A DNA stretch of 64,000 nucleotides, from assembly GCA_963819755.1 (NCBI GenBank), contig CAWFXB010000002.1:558001-622000 (forward strand). The letters run 5' to 3'. How positions within the stretch are numbered: the stretch's first letter is position 1; each line of letters starts with the position of its first letter. Positions 17,379 to 24,800 of the stretch are shown piece by piece. The notes under the pieces are model-generated. The model made no database searches, had not been told where the DNA came from, and saw only the letters and a program-made list of their open reading frames with translations. A program made the position numbers and the translations under genes. Source of the stretch: VRUE01 sp963819755 (GTDB lineage Bacteria; Actinomycetota; Thermoleophilia; Solirubrobacterales; 70-9).

Positions 17379-17422
17379 ATGCTAGGGAGAAAGGTGTGAC
17401 GCGTGGGACACGAAAGTGTAAC
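17379..17422 (-). promoter_or_regulatory. Promoter with paired boxes shared with the 38859 paralog
   Basis: Reading toward the gene: GTTACACTTT (17422-17413), 8 nt, ACGCGTCACA (17404-17395), then the -10 TAGCAT (17384-17379) and six nt to the ATG. Both 10-mers recur in the same order before the paralogous gene at 39038, 11 nt apart there. Confidence 0.5.
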
Positions 17423-17463
17423 TTATTGTCTTGGCAGACGAATGTCTGAGGGATTGGCTGAAT

Positions 17464-18636
17464 TCAGATGCGAGATTCGGCCCAGACGAAGCCGACGAAG
17501 ACCAGCAGATAAGCGCCGCCGATCTCGAGCAGGAGGGCACCGGAGTCGTTGGCGACGGTGCCGACGAGGGTTGCGGCGAGGGCGCCGAGCATGCCGGCAC
17601 GCATCGCCGGCAGACCGCTCAGCCAAGTCGCCAAGCGGTCGCGGCGCAGCCAGGCGAGCACGGCGGCGGCAATGACGACGGGAAGGCCGGCGGCGAGAAT
17701 CGGGCGGGCGAAGCTGCTCACCATCTCGCTGAGGCGATGGCCGATGACGGAGAGGACGCCGCCGCCGCTCTTCGCGTCGAGCACGGTCTTGGTCAGGTGA
17801 GCGTTTGCTCCCGTGACCAGGTCGGCGGCGGAGAGGATCGCCAGCGCGGGGATCGGCAAGAGAAACGCAAGCAGGGCCAGGCGCCGCCTACCGGCAAGCA
17901 GGGCGGCGGCCACCGCGGCGCCGAGCGGCAGGCTGATCGCGGCGCCCACGTCGGCGCCGTAGCGCCCGTAGGCGAAGACAAAGGTGAAGATCGCGGAGAC
18001 GACGAGGAAGGCGGCGGGACGGCGCCTCGACGCTCCCGACATTGCCGCGCCGGTTCCGACCAGGATCAGGACCACCAGGCACGACTCGAGCTCGTTCCCG
18101 ATGCCGTAGAAGCGGTGCCCGCCGGCGGGGTTGGGACCGACGATCGAGAGCTGGGTCAGAGCCGAGCCGCCGATCAGGTCGATCGCATAGGCCAGCGACG
18201 TCGCGGCACAGGCGAAGGCGAGCGCCCGGTAGCCGCCGAGGCTCGCCAGCGTCACCGCCGCCAGCGCCGGAGAGCCGAGCATGACCAGCAACCGTTCGAC
18301 GCCGACACTTGGTTCCAGCGCCGCCGCGGCCAGGCAGAGCAGGGGCAGGTAGACGAGCGCGAGCGCGAGCAGGCGTGCACCCGCGCGGCCCGCGCGCTTG
18401 CGGTCGAAGGCCATCACCAGGCCGAACGCCCCCAGCCAGACGAGCAGCGTCACCCCGATCACCGGGGCGCGACGGTCCGTCACGTCCCAGAGCCGCCCAC
18501 CGGGCGCGGCGTTACGCACGACGGCATGGGGGTTGCCCTGGAAGCCCGCGCCCGCCGCGTGCAGACCGAGCAACAGCGCGATCGCGGCAATCACCAGCGC
18601 CGCCGGCGCTATCGTGACCCGAATGGCCGACCGCAC
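17464..18636 (-). CDS. Polytopic membrane protein with RFYGIGNE motif
   Basis: This is a protein of about 390 residues with around ten hydrophobic helices. No function is recognised. A central polar stretch, GPNPAGGHRFYGIGNELES, stands out between helices and is probably a functional loop; a later AYGRYGADVGAA is similarly polar inside a helical region. GTG at 18636 is the most economical start. It leaves the 5' ends of this gene and of the divergent HemQ-family gene overlapping by 14 bp. Starting later would remove the first helix. Confidence 0.7.
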   Translation of the reverse strand: MRSAIRVTIAPAALVIAAIALLLGLHAAGAGFQGNPHAVVRNAAPGGRLWDVTDRRAPVIGVTLLVWLGAFGLVMAFDRKRAGRAGARLLALALVYLPLLCLAAAALEPSVGVERLLVMLGSPALAAVTLASLGGYRALAFACAATSLAYAIDLIGGSALTQLSIVGPNPAGGHRFYGIGNELESCLVVLILVGTGAAMSGASRRRPAAFLVVSAIFTFVFAYGRYGADVGAAISLPLGAAVAAALLAGRRRLALLAFLLPIPALAILSAADLVTGANAHLTKTVLDAKSGGGVLSVIGHRLSEMVSSFARPILAAGLPVVIAAAVLAWLRRDRLATWLSGLPAMRAGMLGALAATLVGTVANDSGALLLEIGGAYLLVFVGFVWAESRI

Positions 18637-19330
18637 GTTCGCCAAGTTCACTTTCTTCAAGATCGACCCCGAGTGGCGCCGCCGCGACGCTGAGTTGCGC
18701 GCGGCCGACAAGCAGGAATTCCTCGCGGCTTGTGAGGACTTCGCCCTCGACCGCTCTCTGCGCGCCTACTCAACCATAGGCACGCGCGGCGACGTCGACC
18801 TGGTCATCCTCTCCCAGAGCCCCAACCTGGACGATCTGCACACCTTCCACGTAGTGCTCGGGCAGAGCGGCTTGGCGAAGTGGGCGAAGACCCCGCACTC
18901 GTTCCTCTCGATGACCAAACGCTCGCCCTACAGCGAGGAGGGGGCGCGACCGGAGATCTGCGTCTCCGAGCGCAAGTACCTCTTCCTCTACCCGATGGTC
19001 AAGCAGCGCCGCTGGTACGGGCTGCCGGCCGAGGAGCGCGGGCGGATCATGAAAAGCCATATCGAGGTCGGACGCCGCTACCCGGAGATCACGATCAACA
19101 CCACCTACTCCTACGGGCTCGACGACCAGGAGTTCGTCGTCTGCTTCGAGGGCGACGACCCCGGGATGTTCCTCGACCTGGTCAACGAGCTGCGCCCGAC
19201 CGAGTCGAGCGAGTACACGGAGCGCGAGACGCCGATCTTCACCTGCGTCGCGATGTCGGTGCGCAAGGCACTCGACGCGCTCGACGGCAACGCCAGCGTC
19301 GCCGCAGCCTTGAGTGGTACCGAGATGTGA
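18623..19330 (+). CDS. hemQ: Chlorite dismutase family protein, probable coproheme decarboxylase
   Basis: This 235-residue protein has the two-domain ferredoxin-like fold signature of the chlorite-dismutase/HemQ family. KYLFLYPMVKQRRWYGLP (about 118-135) and MKSHIEVGRRYPEI (about 143-156) contain the proximal-histidine region; TTYSYGLDDQEFVVCFEG and ETPIFTC complete the C-terminal half. In actinobacteria such proteins are usually HemQ/ChdC, which oxidatively decarboxylates coproheme to heme b, the last step of the coproporphyrin-dependent route. No other heme gene is nearby, so the exact activity is inferred. The ATG at 18623 overlaps the start of the divergent membrane-protein gene. Confidence 0.75.
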   Translation: MADRTFAKFTFFKIDPEWRRRDAELRAADKQEFLAACEDFALDRSLRAYSTIGTRGDVDLVILSQSPNLDDLHTFHVVLGQSGLAKWAKTPHSFLSMTKRSPYSEEGARPEICVSERKYLFLYPMVKQRRWYGLPAEERGRIMKSHIEVGRRYPEITINTTYSYGLDDQEFVVCFEGDDPGMFLDLVNELRPTESSEYTERETPIFTCVAMSVRKALDALDGNASVAAALSGTEM

Positions 19331-19343
19331 CCGATAATCGGTC
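19329..19343. promoter_or_regulatory. 15-bp palindrome over a -10-like hexamer
   Basis: GACCGAT-A-ATCGGTC is a perfect palindrome whose centre forms GATAAT (19333-19338), eight nt before the ATG at 19347. It fits an operator overlapping a leaderless promoter, although it also overlaps the upstream stop codon. Confidence 0.45.
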
Positions 19344-19346
19344 TGA

Positions 19347-19889
19347 ATGCTCGTTGAGACCCTCAGCTATGCCATTGACGAAGAGGACCGTCTGATCAGG
19401 GTCGACGACGGCTTCTACCGCTTCGCCGAGCAGAACGGCTGGGATGGCGCCGGGGCCAGCCTCGGGCGCTCGCTATGGGACTTCGTCGCCGGCCACGACG
19501 TGAAAAAGCTGCAGCGACTGCTGCTGCGGCGCGTCCGCGAAGGGGTCCGCGAGGTGGAACTCCCCTTCCGCTGCGACGGCCCGGACGTGACCCGCGAGAT
19601 GGACATCCGCATCGCCGCCGACAGCACCGGCCGGGTGGTGCTCTTCTCCGCTCGGCTGCGCTCCGAAGAGGACCGGGAGGAGCCGCAGCCGCTCTTCGAT
19701 CCGCTTGCCGCGCGCGACGACGACGACTTCCTGCCGATGTGCGCCTGGTGCGACCGCTTCCTGGTCGACGGCGAGTGGGTCGAGGTCGAGGAGGCGGCGA
19801 AGCGGCTGGAGCTCTTCCGGCGAAGCGAGCTGCCGGTGCTGGACCACGGCATCTGCCCGCAGTGCAGCGGGCAATTGCTCGCCGCATAG
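19347..19889 (+). CDS. PAS-like protein with C-terminal CxxC...HGICPxC motif
   Basis: This is a 180-residue protein. The first 115 residues read like a PAS sensor (DEEDRLIRVDDGFYRFAEQNG, then SLGRSLWDFVAGHDVKKL and a beta-rich end). The C-terminus carries MCAWCDRFLVDGEW and, about 30 residues later, DHGICPQC. This pairing of CxWC with HGICPxC is found at the ends of many PAS-containing signalling proteins and probably binds a metal or Fe-S group; its role is not established. It lies 16 nt after the HemQ-family gene and 35 nt before fprA on the same strand, so a redox- or heme-linked sensor is a reasonable inference. Confidence 0.65.
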   Translation: MLVETLSYAIDEEDRLIRVDDGFYRFAEQNGWDGAGASLGRSLWDFVAGHDVKKLQRLLLRRVREGVREVELPFRCDGPDVTREMDIRIAADSTGRVVLFSARLRSEEDREEPQPLFDPLAARDDDDFLPMCAWCDRFLVDGEWVEVEEAAKRLELFRRSELPVLDHGICPQCSGQLLAA

Positions 19890-19924
19890 GCGGCGAGCCC
19901 ATTTCCCTATCCTTCCGCGTTCCA

Positions 19925-21331
19925 ATGACCCAGATAGGCACCGAAGACAACCCAGTCCGCGTCGCGATCGTCGGCGCCGGCCCGTCCGGCTTCTACGCCG
20001 CCGAGCACATCCTCAAAGATGCCGGCACGCACGCCCAGGTCGACCTCTTCGACCGCCTCCCCACCCCTTTCGGCCTGGTCCGCGGCGGCGTCGCCCCCGA
20101 TCACCCGAAGATCAAGTCCGTGATCCGGGTCTACGAAAAAACCGCCGCGCGCGAGGGCTTCCGCTTCTTCGGCAACGTCAAGGTCGGCCACGACATCGAG
20201 GTCGAGGACCTCGAGCGGCTCTACCACGCGATCGTCTTCACTGTCGGCTGCGAGACCGACCGCCGGCTCGGCATCCCAGGCGAGGAGCTGCCCGGCAGCC
20301 ACGCCGCCACGTCCTTCGTCGGCTGGTACAACGCCCACCCCGACTACTGCGACGAAGAGTTCGACCTCTCCGGCGAGCGCGCGGTGGTGATCGGCAACGG
20401 CAACGTGGCGATGGACGTCGCCCGGATGCTCGCCCTGACCGACCACGAGCTGCGACAGACCGACACCGCCGACCACGCGATCGAGCTGCTCGACCGCAAG
20501 CAGATCCGCGAGATCGTCGTGCTCGGCCGCCGCGGGCCGGTACAGGCCGCCTTCACCAACCCGGAGATCAAGGAGCTCGGCGAGATGGAGGATGCCGACG
20601 TGATCGTCGACCCGGCAGAGGTCGAGCTCGACCCGGCCAGCGCCGCCTTCCTCGAGTCCGACGAGGCCGACAAGACGACCCGGGTCAACGTCGAGACGCT
20701 GCGCGAGTTCTCCCAGCGCCGGCCCGAGGACAAGCGGCAGCGGATCGTGCTGCGCTTCCTCGCCTCCCCGGTCGAGATCAAGGGCGACGGCAAGGTCGAA
20801 TCGATCGTCGTCGGCCGCAACGAGCTGGTCGAGGATGGCGGAAGCCTGCGGGCCAAGGACACGGGCGAGCGCGAAGAGCTCGAGTGCGGACTGGTCCTGC
20901 GCTCGGTCGGCTACACCGGGATCCCGATCGAGGGCGTCCCCTTCGACGAGAAGCGCGGCCTGATCCTCAACGAGGGCGGTCGCGTGCTCGACTCCCACGA
21001 CTCCGGTCACAAGGCCGGCCACTACACCGCGGGCTGGATCAAGCGCGGTCCCTCCGGCGTGATCGGCACCAACAAGAAAGACGCGCTGGAGACCGTCCAG
21101 CACCTGCTCGCCGACATCGAGTCGCAGACTCTGCTCAGCCCCGCCAACCCCGAGGCATCCGCGGTCGACGATCTGCTCGCCGAGCGCGGCATCCGCTTCG
21201 TCAGCTTCGAAGACTGGCAGGCGATCGACCAGGCCGAGGTCGGCCGCGGCGAGCCCCACGGTCGCCCCCGGGTCAAGTTCGTCCGCGTCGAGGAGATGCT
21301 TGGGGCGCTGGGCGAGAAGATCTCCGGCTGA
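19925..21331 (+). CDS. fprA: FprA-type ferredoxin/NADP+ reductase
   Basis: This 468-residue flavoprotein moves electrons between NADPH and ferredoxin. The FAD loop is VAIVGAGPSGFYAAEHIL near the N-terminus, followed by DRLPTPFGLVRGGVAPDHP, a hallmark of the adrenodoxin-reductase/FprA group. The NADPH loop is VIGNGNVAMDVARML (about 155-169), with VLGRRGPVQAAFT next. The C-terminal GWIKRGPSGVIGTNKKDA is also typical. A 7Fe ferredoxin encoded at 53642 could be its partner (inference). The ATG at 19925 follows the PAS-like gene by 35 nt, and an intrinsic terminator is found 105 nt after the stop. Confidence 0.94.
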   Translation: MTQIGTEDNPVRVAIVGAGPSGFYAAEHILKDAGTHAQVDLFDRLPTPFGLVRGGVAPDHPKIKSVIRVYEKTAAREGFRFFGNVKVGHDIEVEDLERLYHAIVFTVGCETDRRLGIPGEELPGSHAATSFVGWYNAHPDYCDEEFDLSGERAVVIGNGNVAMDVARMLALTDHELRQTDTADHAIELLDRKQIREIVVLGRRGPVQAAFTNPEIKELGEMEDADVIVDPAEVELDPASAAFLESDEADKTTRVNVETLREFSQRRPEDKRQRIVLRFLASPVEIKGDGKVESIVVGRNELVEDGGSLRAKDTGEREELECGLVLRSVGYTGIPIEGVPFDEKRGLILNEGGRVLDSHDSGHKAGHYTAGWIKRGPSGVIGTNKKDALETVQHLLADIESQTLLSPANPEASAVDDLLAERGIRFVSFEDWQAIDQAEVGRGEPHGRPRVKFVRVEEMLGALGEKISG

Positions 21332-21435
21332 AGCATTCACTGCAGCCGATGTCTGGAGGTTTTTGTCTGCAACAGGCTGCTAGCATTCCAATCGATCATC
21401 CAGATCAGCTGCAGGTTGGATCTGTGGATCCTCGG

Positions 21436-21460
21436 AAGGCCCGCTCCGGCGGGCCTTTTC
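21436..21460 (+). terminator. Intrinsic terminator downstream of fprA
   Basis: AAGGCCCGC (21436-21444) and GCGGGCCTT (21449-21457) form a perfect 9-bp stem with a TCCG loop, followed by a short T-tract. It lies in the 370-bp gap between fprA and the hydrolase gene, which otherwise holds only the micro-ORF at 21506-21571 and a repeated GATCATCCAGA at 21394 and 21527. Confidence 0.75.
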
Positions 21461-21505
21461 CGTTGAGCAAGGACCCGACGCCACAGGGTTACGCCGGGTG
21501 GTGGA

Positions 21506-21571
21506 CTACTGCCGCAAGCTCTGGATGATCATCCAGAGCAGCAGCAGATTGACTACCGCAGCTTCACCCAT
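21506..21571 (-). CDS. Micro-ORF, 21-residue hydrophobic peptide
   Basis: AAAGGAGGT (21583-21575), an ideal Shine-Dalgarno sequence, precedes ATG at 21571 by a few nt. The frame encodes MGEAAVVNLLLLWMIIQSLRQ and stops at 21506. The middle is strongly hydrophobic, so a short membrane peptide is likely. The last third of the frame is a 22-bp perfect palindrome (21518-21539), which could instead be a structural or operator element. No homologue is known to me. It is transcribed toward the fprA terminator and divergently from nothing obvious. A leader peptide or an inactive leftover cannot be excluded. Confidence 0.45.
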   Translation of the reverse strand: MGEAAVVNLLLLWMIIQSLRQ

Positions 21572-21704
21572 CTGACCTCCTTTCTCTCGGGGACAAGCTC
21601 GGGGAGCACCCGATCCGAGAGAACGACAGGACGCCGCAGCGCTCAGCCACCAAACTCAACCATAGCGCCCGATGCAGCGTAAACGTTGCGCAGCGAGCTT
21701 CGAG

Positions 21705-22601
21705 CTAGGCGTCGTATTTAGCAAGTACACGACCAAGGAACTCGACCTGGTCATCGATGACCCGCTCGAAGGTTGCCTTGGCGAAGGGGGCGAAGTGGCC
21801 GCCTGGGTATTCGCGCAGCTCGCCGTACGGGGCGCGCTGAGCCGCTCGCCTGCCCAGCCTCGGCGGGTTGACGTCGTCCGCTTCGAAGACGAGGTAGAGA
21901 GCCGGGCAGGAGATCCTGCTCACCTTTCTCATCAGGCTGTATGGAGGGGCCAAGGCGACCCGGGCGCAGACCTCGTTGCGCCAGGTCGAGTCCGGCGGGG
22001 TGATTGCGGCGAAGCCGGGAACGGTGTCGGGACTGTTGATGACGGCCAGGGAGCCGGGCTCCCCGGCCACCGGTATCCGATAGGGAGCGGCCCCGCGGAG
22101 CCTCCGAGCCATGTCGCGGACACCCGCCACGGTCAGCCTGGCCATGTGCCTCGGGCCACCGATGTGGAGCAAGCTGCGCCTGCCGCTGAGCAGGGGAGCG
22201 ACGCAGACCAACGCCGCGACCTGGATGCCTTCGGCCGCCAGGGCCTGGATGTGACCCGTCCCCATCGAGTAGCTCCACATCGCGATCCGCGCCGGATCGA
22301 TCTCGTCCTGAGCGCCGGCGTAAGCGAGGGCCGCGTGCCAGTCCTCGCGCTGGCGCGCGGGGTCCATCAGGGAGCGCGGCTCCCCGGGGCTCTCGCCCCA
22401 GTGCCGGTAGTCGAAGGCGAGTGCCGCGAACCCGGCCTCGGCGAGGCGTTCGGCGAAGGCGTCGAGCCCCTGGTCGCGCACACACGAGAAGCCGCTGGCC
22501 ATGACGACGCAGGGCAGCGCCTTCCCGCCGGCATCCGGGCTAAAAAGACGCCCGACGCAGCGGCCGTCACCGGACGCGAAGTGAATCTCCTCCCATCCCA
22601 C
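21705..22601 (-). CDS. Alpha/beta hydrolase, dienelactone-hydrolase-like
   Basis: This 298-residue serine hydrolase is probably cytoplasmic. The nucleophile sits in MWSYSMGTG (about 109-117), where the first glycine of GxSxG is replaced by serine. LVFEADDVNPP supplies the acid and YPGGHFAPF the histidine. FDYRHWGESPGEPRS after strand 4 resembles uncharacterised DUF1749/X-Pro-peptidase-like hydrolases; the substrate is unknown. It starts with GTG at 22601, six nt after a TAGGAT hexamer (22613-22608), and is divergent from bolA. No partner gene indicates its role. Confidence 0.8.
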   Translation of the reverse strand: MGWEEIHFASGDGRCVGRLFSPDAGGKALPCVVMASGFSCVRDQGLDAFAERLAEAGFAALAFDYRHWGESPGEPRSLMDPARQREDWHAALAYAGAQDEIDPARIAMWSYSMGTGHIQALAAEGIQVAALVCVAPLLSGRRSLLHIGGPRHMARLTVAGVRDMARRLRGAAPYRIPVAGEPGSLAVINSPDTVPGFAAITPPDSTWRNEVCARVALAPPYSLMRKVSRISCPALYLVFEADDVNPPRLGRRAAQRAPYGELREYPGGHFAPFAKATFERVIDDQVEFLGRVLAKYDA

Positions 22602-22647
22602 GGACCGATCCTAGCCCGCGAGGACGGGCACCATAGAATCGGCGGCA

Positions 22648-22881
22648 ATGGTGGATTTGGGCGAGCTGGAAGCGATGATCGCCGCGGCACTCCCGGGCGC
22701 CGAGGTAACGGTCGAGGACGAAGACGGCAGCGGTCAGCACTTGCGGGCCACCGTGAAGGCGACCCAGTTCGAGGGGCTTTCGCGGCTCGACCAGCACCGC
22801 CTGGTCAAGGCAGCCGTCAAGGAGCGCTTCGACGACGGGCAGATCCACGCCCTCTCGGTCAAGACCGAGGTGGCGGGGTAG
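22648..22881 (+). CDS. bolA: BolA-family protein
   Basis: This is a 77-residue BolA/IbaG-type protein with the class II KH-like fold: VTVEDEDGSGQHLRATV, then FEGLSRLDQHRLVKAAVKERF, with the conserved histidine near the end of that helix. BolA proteins bind [2Fe-2S] clusters together with monothiol glutaredoxins. Here the next gene, 13 nt downstream, is exactly such a glutaredoxin, which strongly supports the assignment. A TAGAAT hexamer (22634-22639) lies eight nt before the ATG, so the message is probably leaderless. Confidence 0.93.
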   Translation: MVDLGELEAMIAAALPGAEVTVEDEDGSGQHLRATVKATQFEGLSRLDQHRLVKAAVKERFDDGQIHALSVKTEVAG

Positions 22882-22894
22882 CTACCCTGTGGCC

Positions 22895-23278
22895 ATGGCC
22901 GACCCCCAGCTGAAAGAGAAAGTCGAGGAGCTGATCGCCGCCAACCCGGTGCTGCTCTTCATGAAAGGGACGCCGGAGATGCCGCGCTGCGGCTTCTCGA
23001 TGCGGGTCGTGCAGGTGCTCGACTCGATGGACGTCGAGTACGGCGCGATCGACGTCCTTCCCGCGCTGCAGCCGCTGCGCGAGGTGACCGCGGAGATATC
23101 GGACTGGCAGACCTTCCCGCAGCTCTACGTCAACGGCGAGCTCGTCGGCGGCGCGGACCTCGTCGAGGAGATGTTCGAGTCGGGTGAGCTGGCCGAAGCG
23201 CTCGGTGTCGAGCAGCCAGAAGTCGCTCCGGCCCCCGCCGCGCCACCGGCGCAGTCGCCGCCGCTGAAGATCGAATAG
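22895..23278 (+). CDS. grxD: Monothiol glutaredoxin (Grx4 type)
   Basis: The 127-residue protein has the CGFS active site (about residues 32-35) in MKGTPEMPRCGFSMR, plus TFPQLYVNGELVGGADL for glutathione and cluster binding. Such proteins carry [2Fe-2S] clusters between scaffold and target proteins, usually with BolA, its upstream neighbour. The last 25 residues are a Pro/Ala-rich tail not seen in the basic family. The ATG at 22895 was preferred to a GTG two codons earlier. The convergent A-type carrier gene ends 15 nt away. Confidence 0.95.
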   Translation: MADPQLKEKVEELIAANPVLLFMKGTPEMPRCGFSMRVVQVLDSMDVEYGAIDVLPALQPLREVTAEISDWQTFPQLYVNGELVGGADLVEEMFESGELAEALGVEQPEVAPAPAAPPAQSPPLKIE

Positions 23279-23293
23279 CTCGCCCGGACGGCG

Positions 23294-23671
23294 CTAAACG
23301 GCCGCGGGCGCCGCGTCGGCGTCGTCTTTGACCTGGAACGAGGAGCCGCAACCGCAGGCCGCGACCACGTTGGGGTTGTTGACCTGGAAGCCAGCGCCCT
23401 GCAGGCCTTCGACGTAGTCGACCTCCGAGCCGAAGACGAACTGCATGCTGACTTTGTCGACGACGACGGCGACGCCGTCGACCTCGAAGACGTGGTCATC
23501 GTCCTTGGCGCGGTCGAAGGCGAGCGCGTACTGGAAGCCGGAGCAGCCACCGCCGCGAACGGCGACGCGCAGCGCTTGGCCCTCGGCGTCGTCCTGACCG
23601 CCCAGCAACTCGCCGATCTTCCCGGCGGCCTTGTCGGTGAGGGTGATCGCCTCTTGTGGAGTCTCAGTCAC
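23294..23671 (-). CDS. A-type iron-sulfur carrier (IscA/ErpA family)
   Basis: This 125-residue protein delivers Fe-S clusters to apo-enzymes. The three ligand cysteines are present: C43 in RGGGCSGFQY and C106/C108 in AACGCGSSF, and VFGSEVDYVEGLQGAGF is the usual central segment. The GTG at 23671 (VTETPQEAITL) gives a normal length; earlier starts add a long atypical extension. It faces bolA-grxD tail to tail, forming a local Fe-S trafficking cluster, and is divergent from degV with only 40 nt between the start codons. Confidence 0.92.
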   Translation of the reverse strand: MTETPQEAITLTDKAAGKIGELLGGQDDAEGQALRVAVRGGGCSGFQYALAFDRAKDDDHVFEVDGVAVVVDKVSMQFVFGSEVDYVEGLQGAGFQVNNPNVVAACGCGSSFQVKDDADAAPAAV

Positions 23672-23711
23672 TTCATTAAGTGTAGCGGCAGGTCTGCGAG
23701 AATCGGCTGCC

Positions 23712-24587
23712 TTGACCGCCGCCGCGCCAACCGCCGTCGTTTGCGACAGCACGGCCTATCTTCCTACCGAGCTACTCGTCGAGCGCGACATCCAGCTCGT
23801 CAGCCTCTACGTCTCGATCGACGGTGAGCAGCAGAAAGAGACCGAGGTAGGCGACTACGGCGCTTTCTTCGAGCGCCTGCGCGCATCGGAGAGCGGCGCG
23901 ACGACCTCCCAGCCTTCGATCGGCGACTTCCTCGCCGTCTACGAACCGCTGCTCGACGCCGGCCGTGAGATCGCCTCGGTCCATATCTCGGCCGGGATCT
24001 CCGGCACCTTCGAGGCCGCCGGCCAGGCCCGACAGCAGCTCATCGACGAGGGCAAGGGCGGCGAGCGGATCAAGGTCTTCGACTCGCGCTCGGCAGCGGG
24101 GGGAATGGGCCTCTGCGCGCTCGGCGCCGCTGCCGCTGCCGCGTCGGGGAGCGATGCCAATGCGGCGCTCGCCCGCGCCCAGCAGACCCGCGAAGAGCTG
24201 AAGATGTGGTTCGCGATCGACACCCTCGAGTACCTGCGGCGGGGAGGGCGGATCGGCGGCGCCAGCGCCTTCATCGGCTCGGCGCTGAAGATCAAGCCGA
24301 TCCTCACCCTGGAGGAGGAGATCACGCCGGTGGAGCGGGTCCGCACCCGAGCCCGCTCGATCGAGCGCCTGCGCGACTACGCCCGCGAGCGCCACGGCTC
24401 CGGCCTCGATGCCTGGGTCGTCCAGCACATCCAGGACGACGAGACGGCCGCCGCCCTGGCCGACGACGCGCGCGAGATCTTCGGCTGCGAGCCGGCCTTC
24501 ATCTCCGAGATCGGCGCCGTGCTCGGCGCCCACGTCGGCCCGGGCCTGCTCGGCATCGGCAGCGTCAGCAAGTCCGTCTTGAGCTGA
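23712..24587 (+). CDS. DegV-family fatty-acid-binding protein
   Basis: This is a 291-residue DegV protein (EDD fold). Family features include VVCDSTAYLPTELL at the N-terminus, ISAGISGTFEAAGQA with the lipid-contacting serine, the central TLEYLRRGGRIGGASAF, and a GPGLLGIG end. DegV proteins bind fatty acids; in Gram-positives the related FakB subunits present them to a kinase. No FakA-type kinase is seen in the window. The start is TTG at 23712, giving LTAAAPTAVVCDS; earlier in-frame starts would lie in the divergent gene. Confidence 0.9.
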   Translation: MTAAAPTAVVCDSTAYLPTELLVERDIQLVSLYVSIDGEQQKETEVGDYGAFFERLRASESGATTSQPSIGDFLAVYEPLLDAGREIASVHISAGISGTFEAAGQARQQLIDEGKGGERIKVFDSRSAAGGMGLCALGAAAAAASGSDANAALARAQQTREELKMWFAIDTLEYLRRGGRIGGASAFIGSALKIKPILTLEEEITPVERVRTRARSIERLRDYARERHGSGLDAWVVQHIQDDETAAALADDAREIFGCEPAFISEIGAVLGAHVGPGLLGIGSVSKSVLS

Positions 24588-24590
24588 GCA

Positions 24591-24800
24591 CTACCTGCGG
24601 CGACGACGCATTGCCAGCAGGCCCACCGCAAAGCCGACGACGGCGGCGCCGACGACGAGCTGTTGTTTGTGCTCTTTGACCTGGCGACGCCAATCGGTCA
24701 GCTCGGTGACGCGGCCGCGCAGGGCTTCGACCGAACGGCCGAGGTCCTGTCGCTGCAAGTCGATGTCGCGGCGAATCTCGGCCGCGGTGCGTTCGGTCAT
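24591..24800 (-). CDS. DUF3618 small membrane protein
   Basis: This 69-residue protein has an N-terminal amphipathic helix, AAEIRRDIDLQRQDLGRSV, the defining DUF3618 pattern, and a C-terminal transmembrane helix ending in an arginine cluster. Its function is unknown. It is the last gene of a leftward trio with a Holin-X protein and a DUF4235-like protein, a gene order common in actinobacteria and possibly linked to envelope stress. Its start overlaps the Holin-X stop by 4 nt. Confidence 0.85.
   Translation of the reverse strand: MTERTAAEIRRDIDLQRQDLGRSVEALRGRVTELTDWRRQVKEHKQQLVVGAAVVGFAVGLLAMRRRRR

Noticed and set aside
21332..21460. Known small RNA (6S, SRP, RNase P or tmRNA) ending at the terminator
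   Set aside because: None of the conserved core sequences of these RNAs are recognisable. The terminator is adequately explained by fprA. An unknown sRNA starting near 21393 cannot be excluded.
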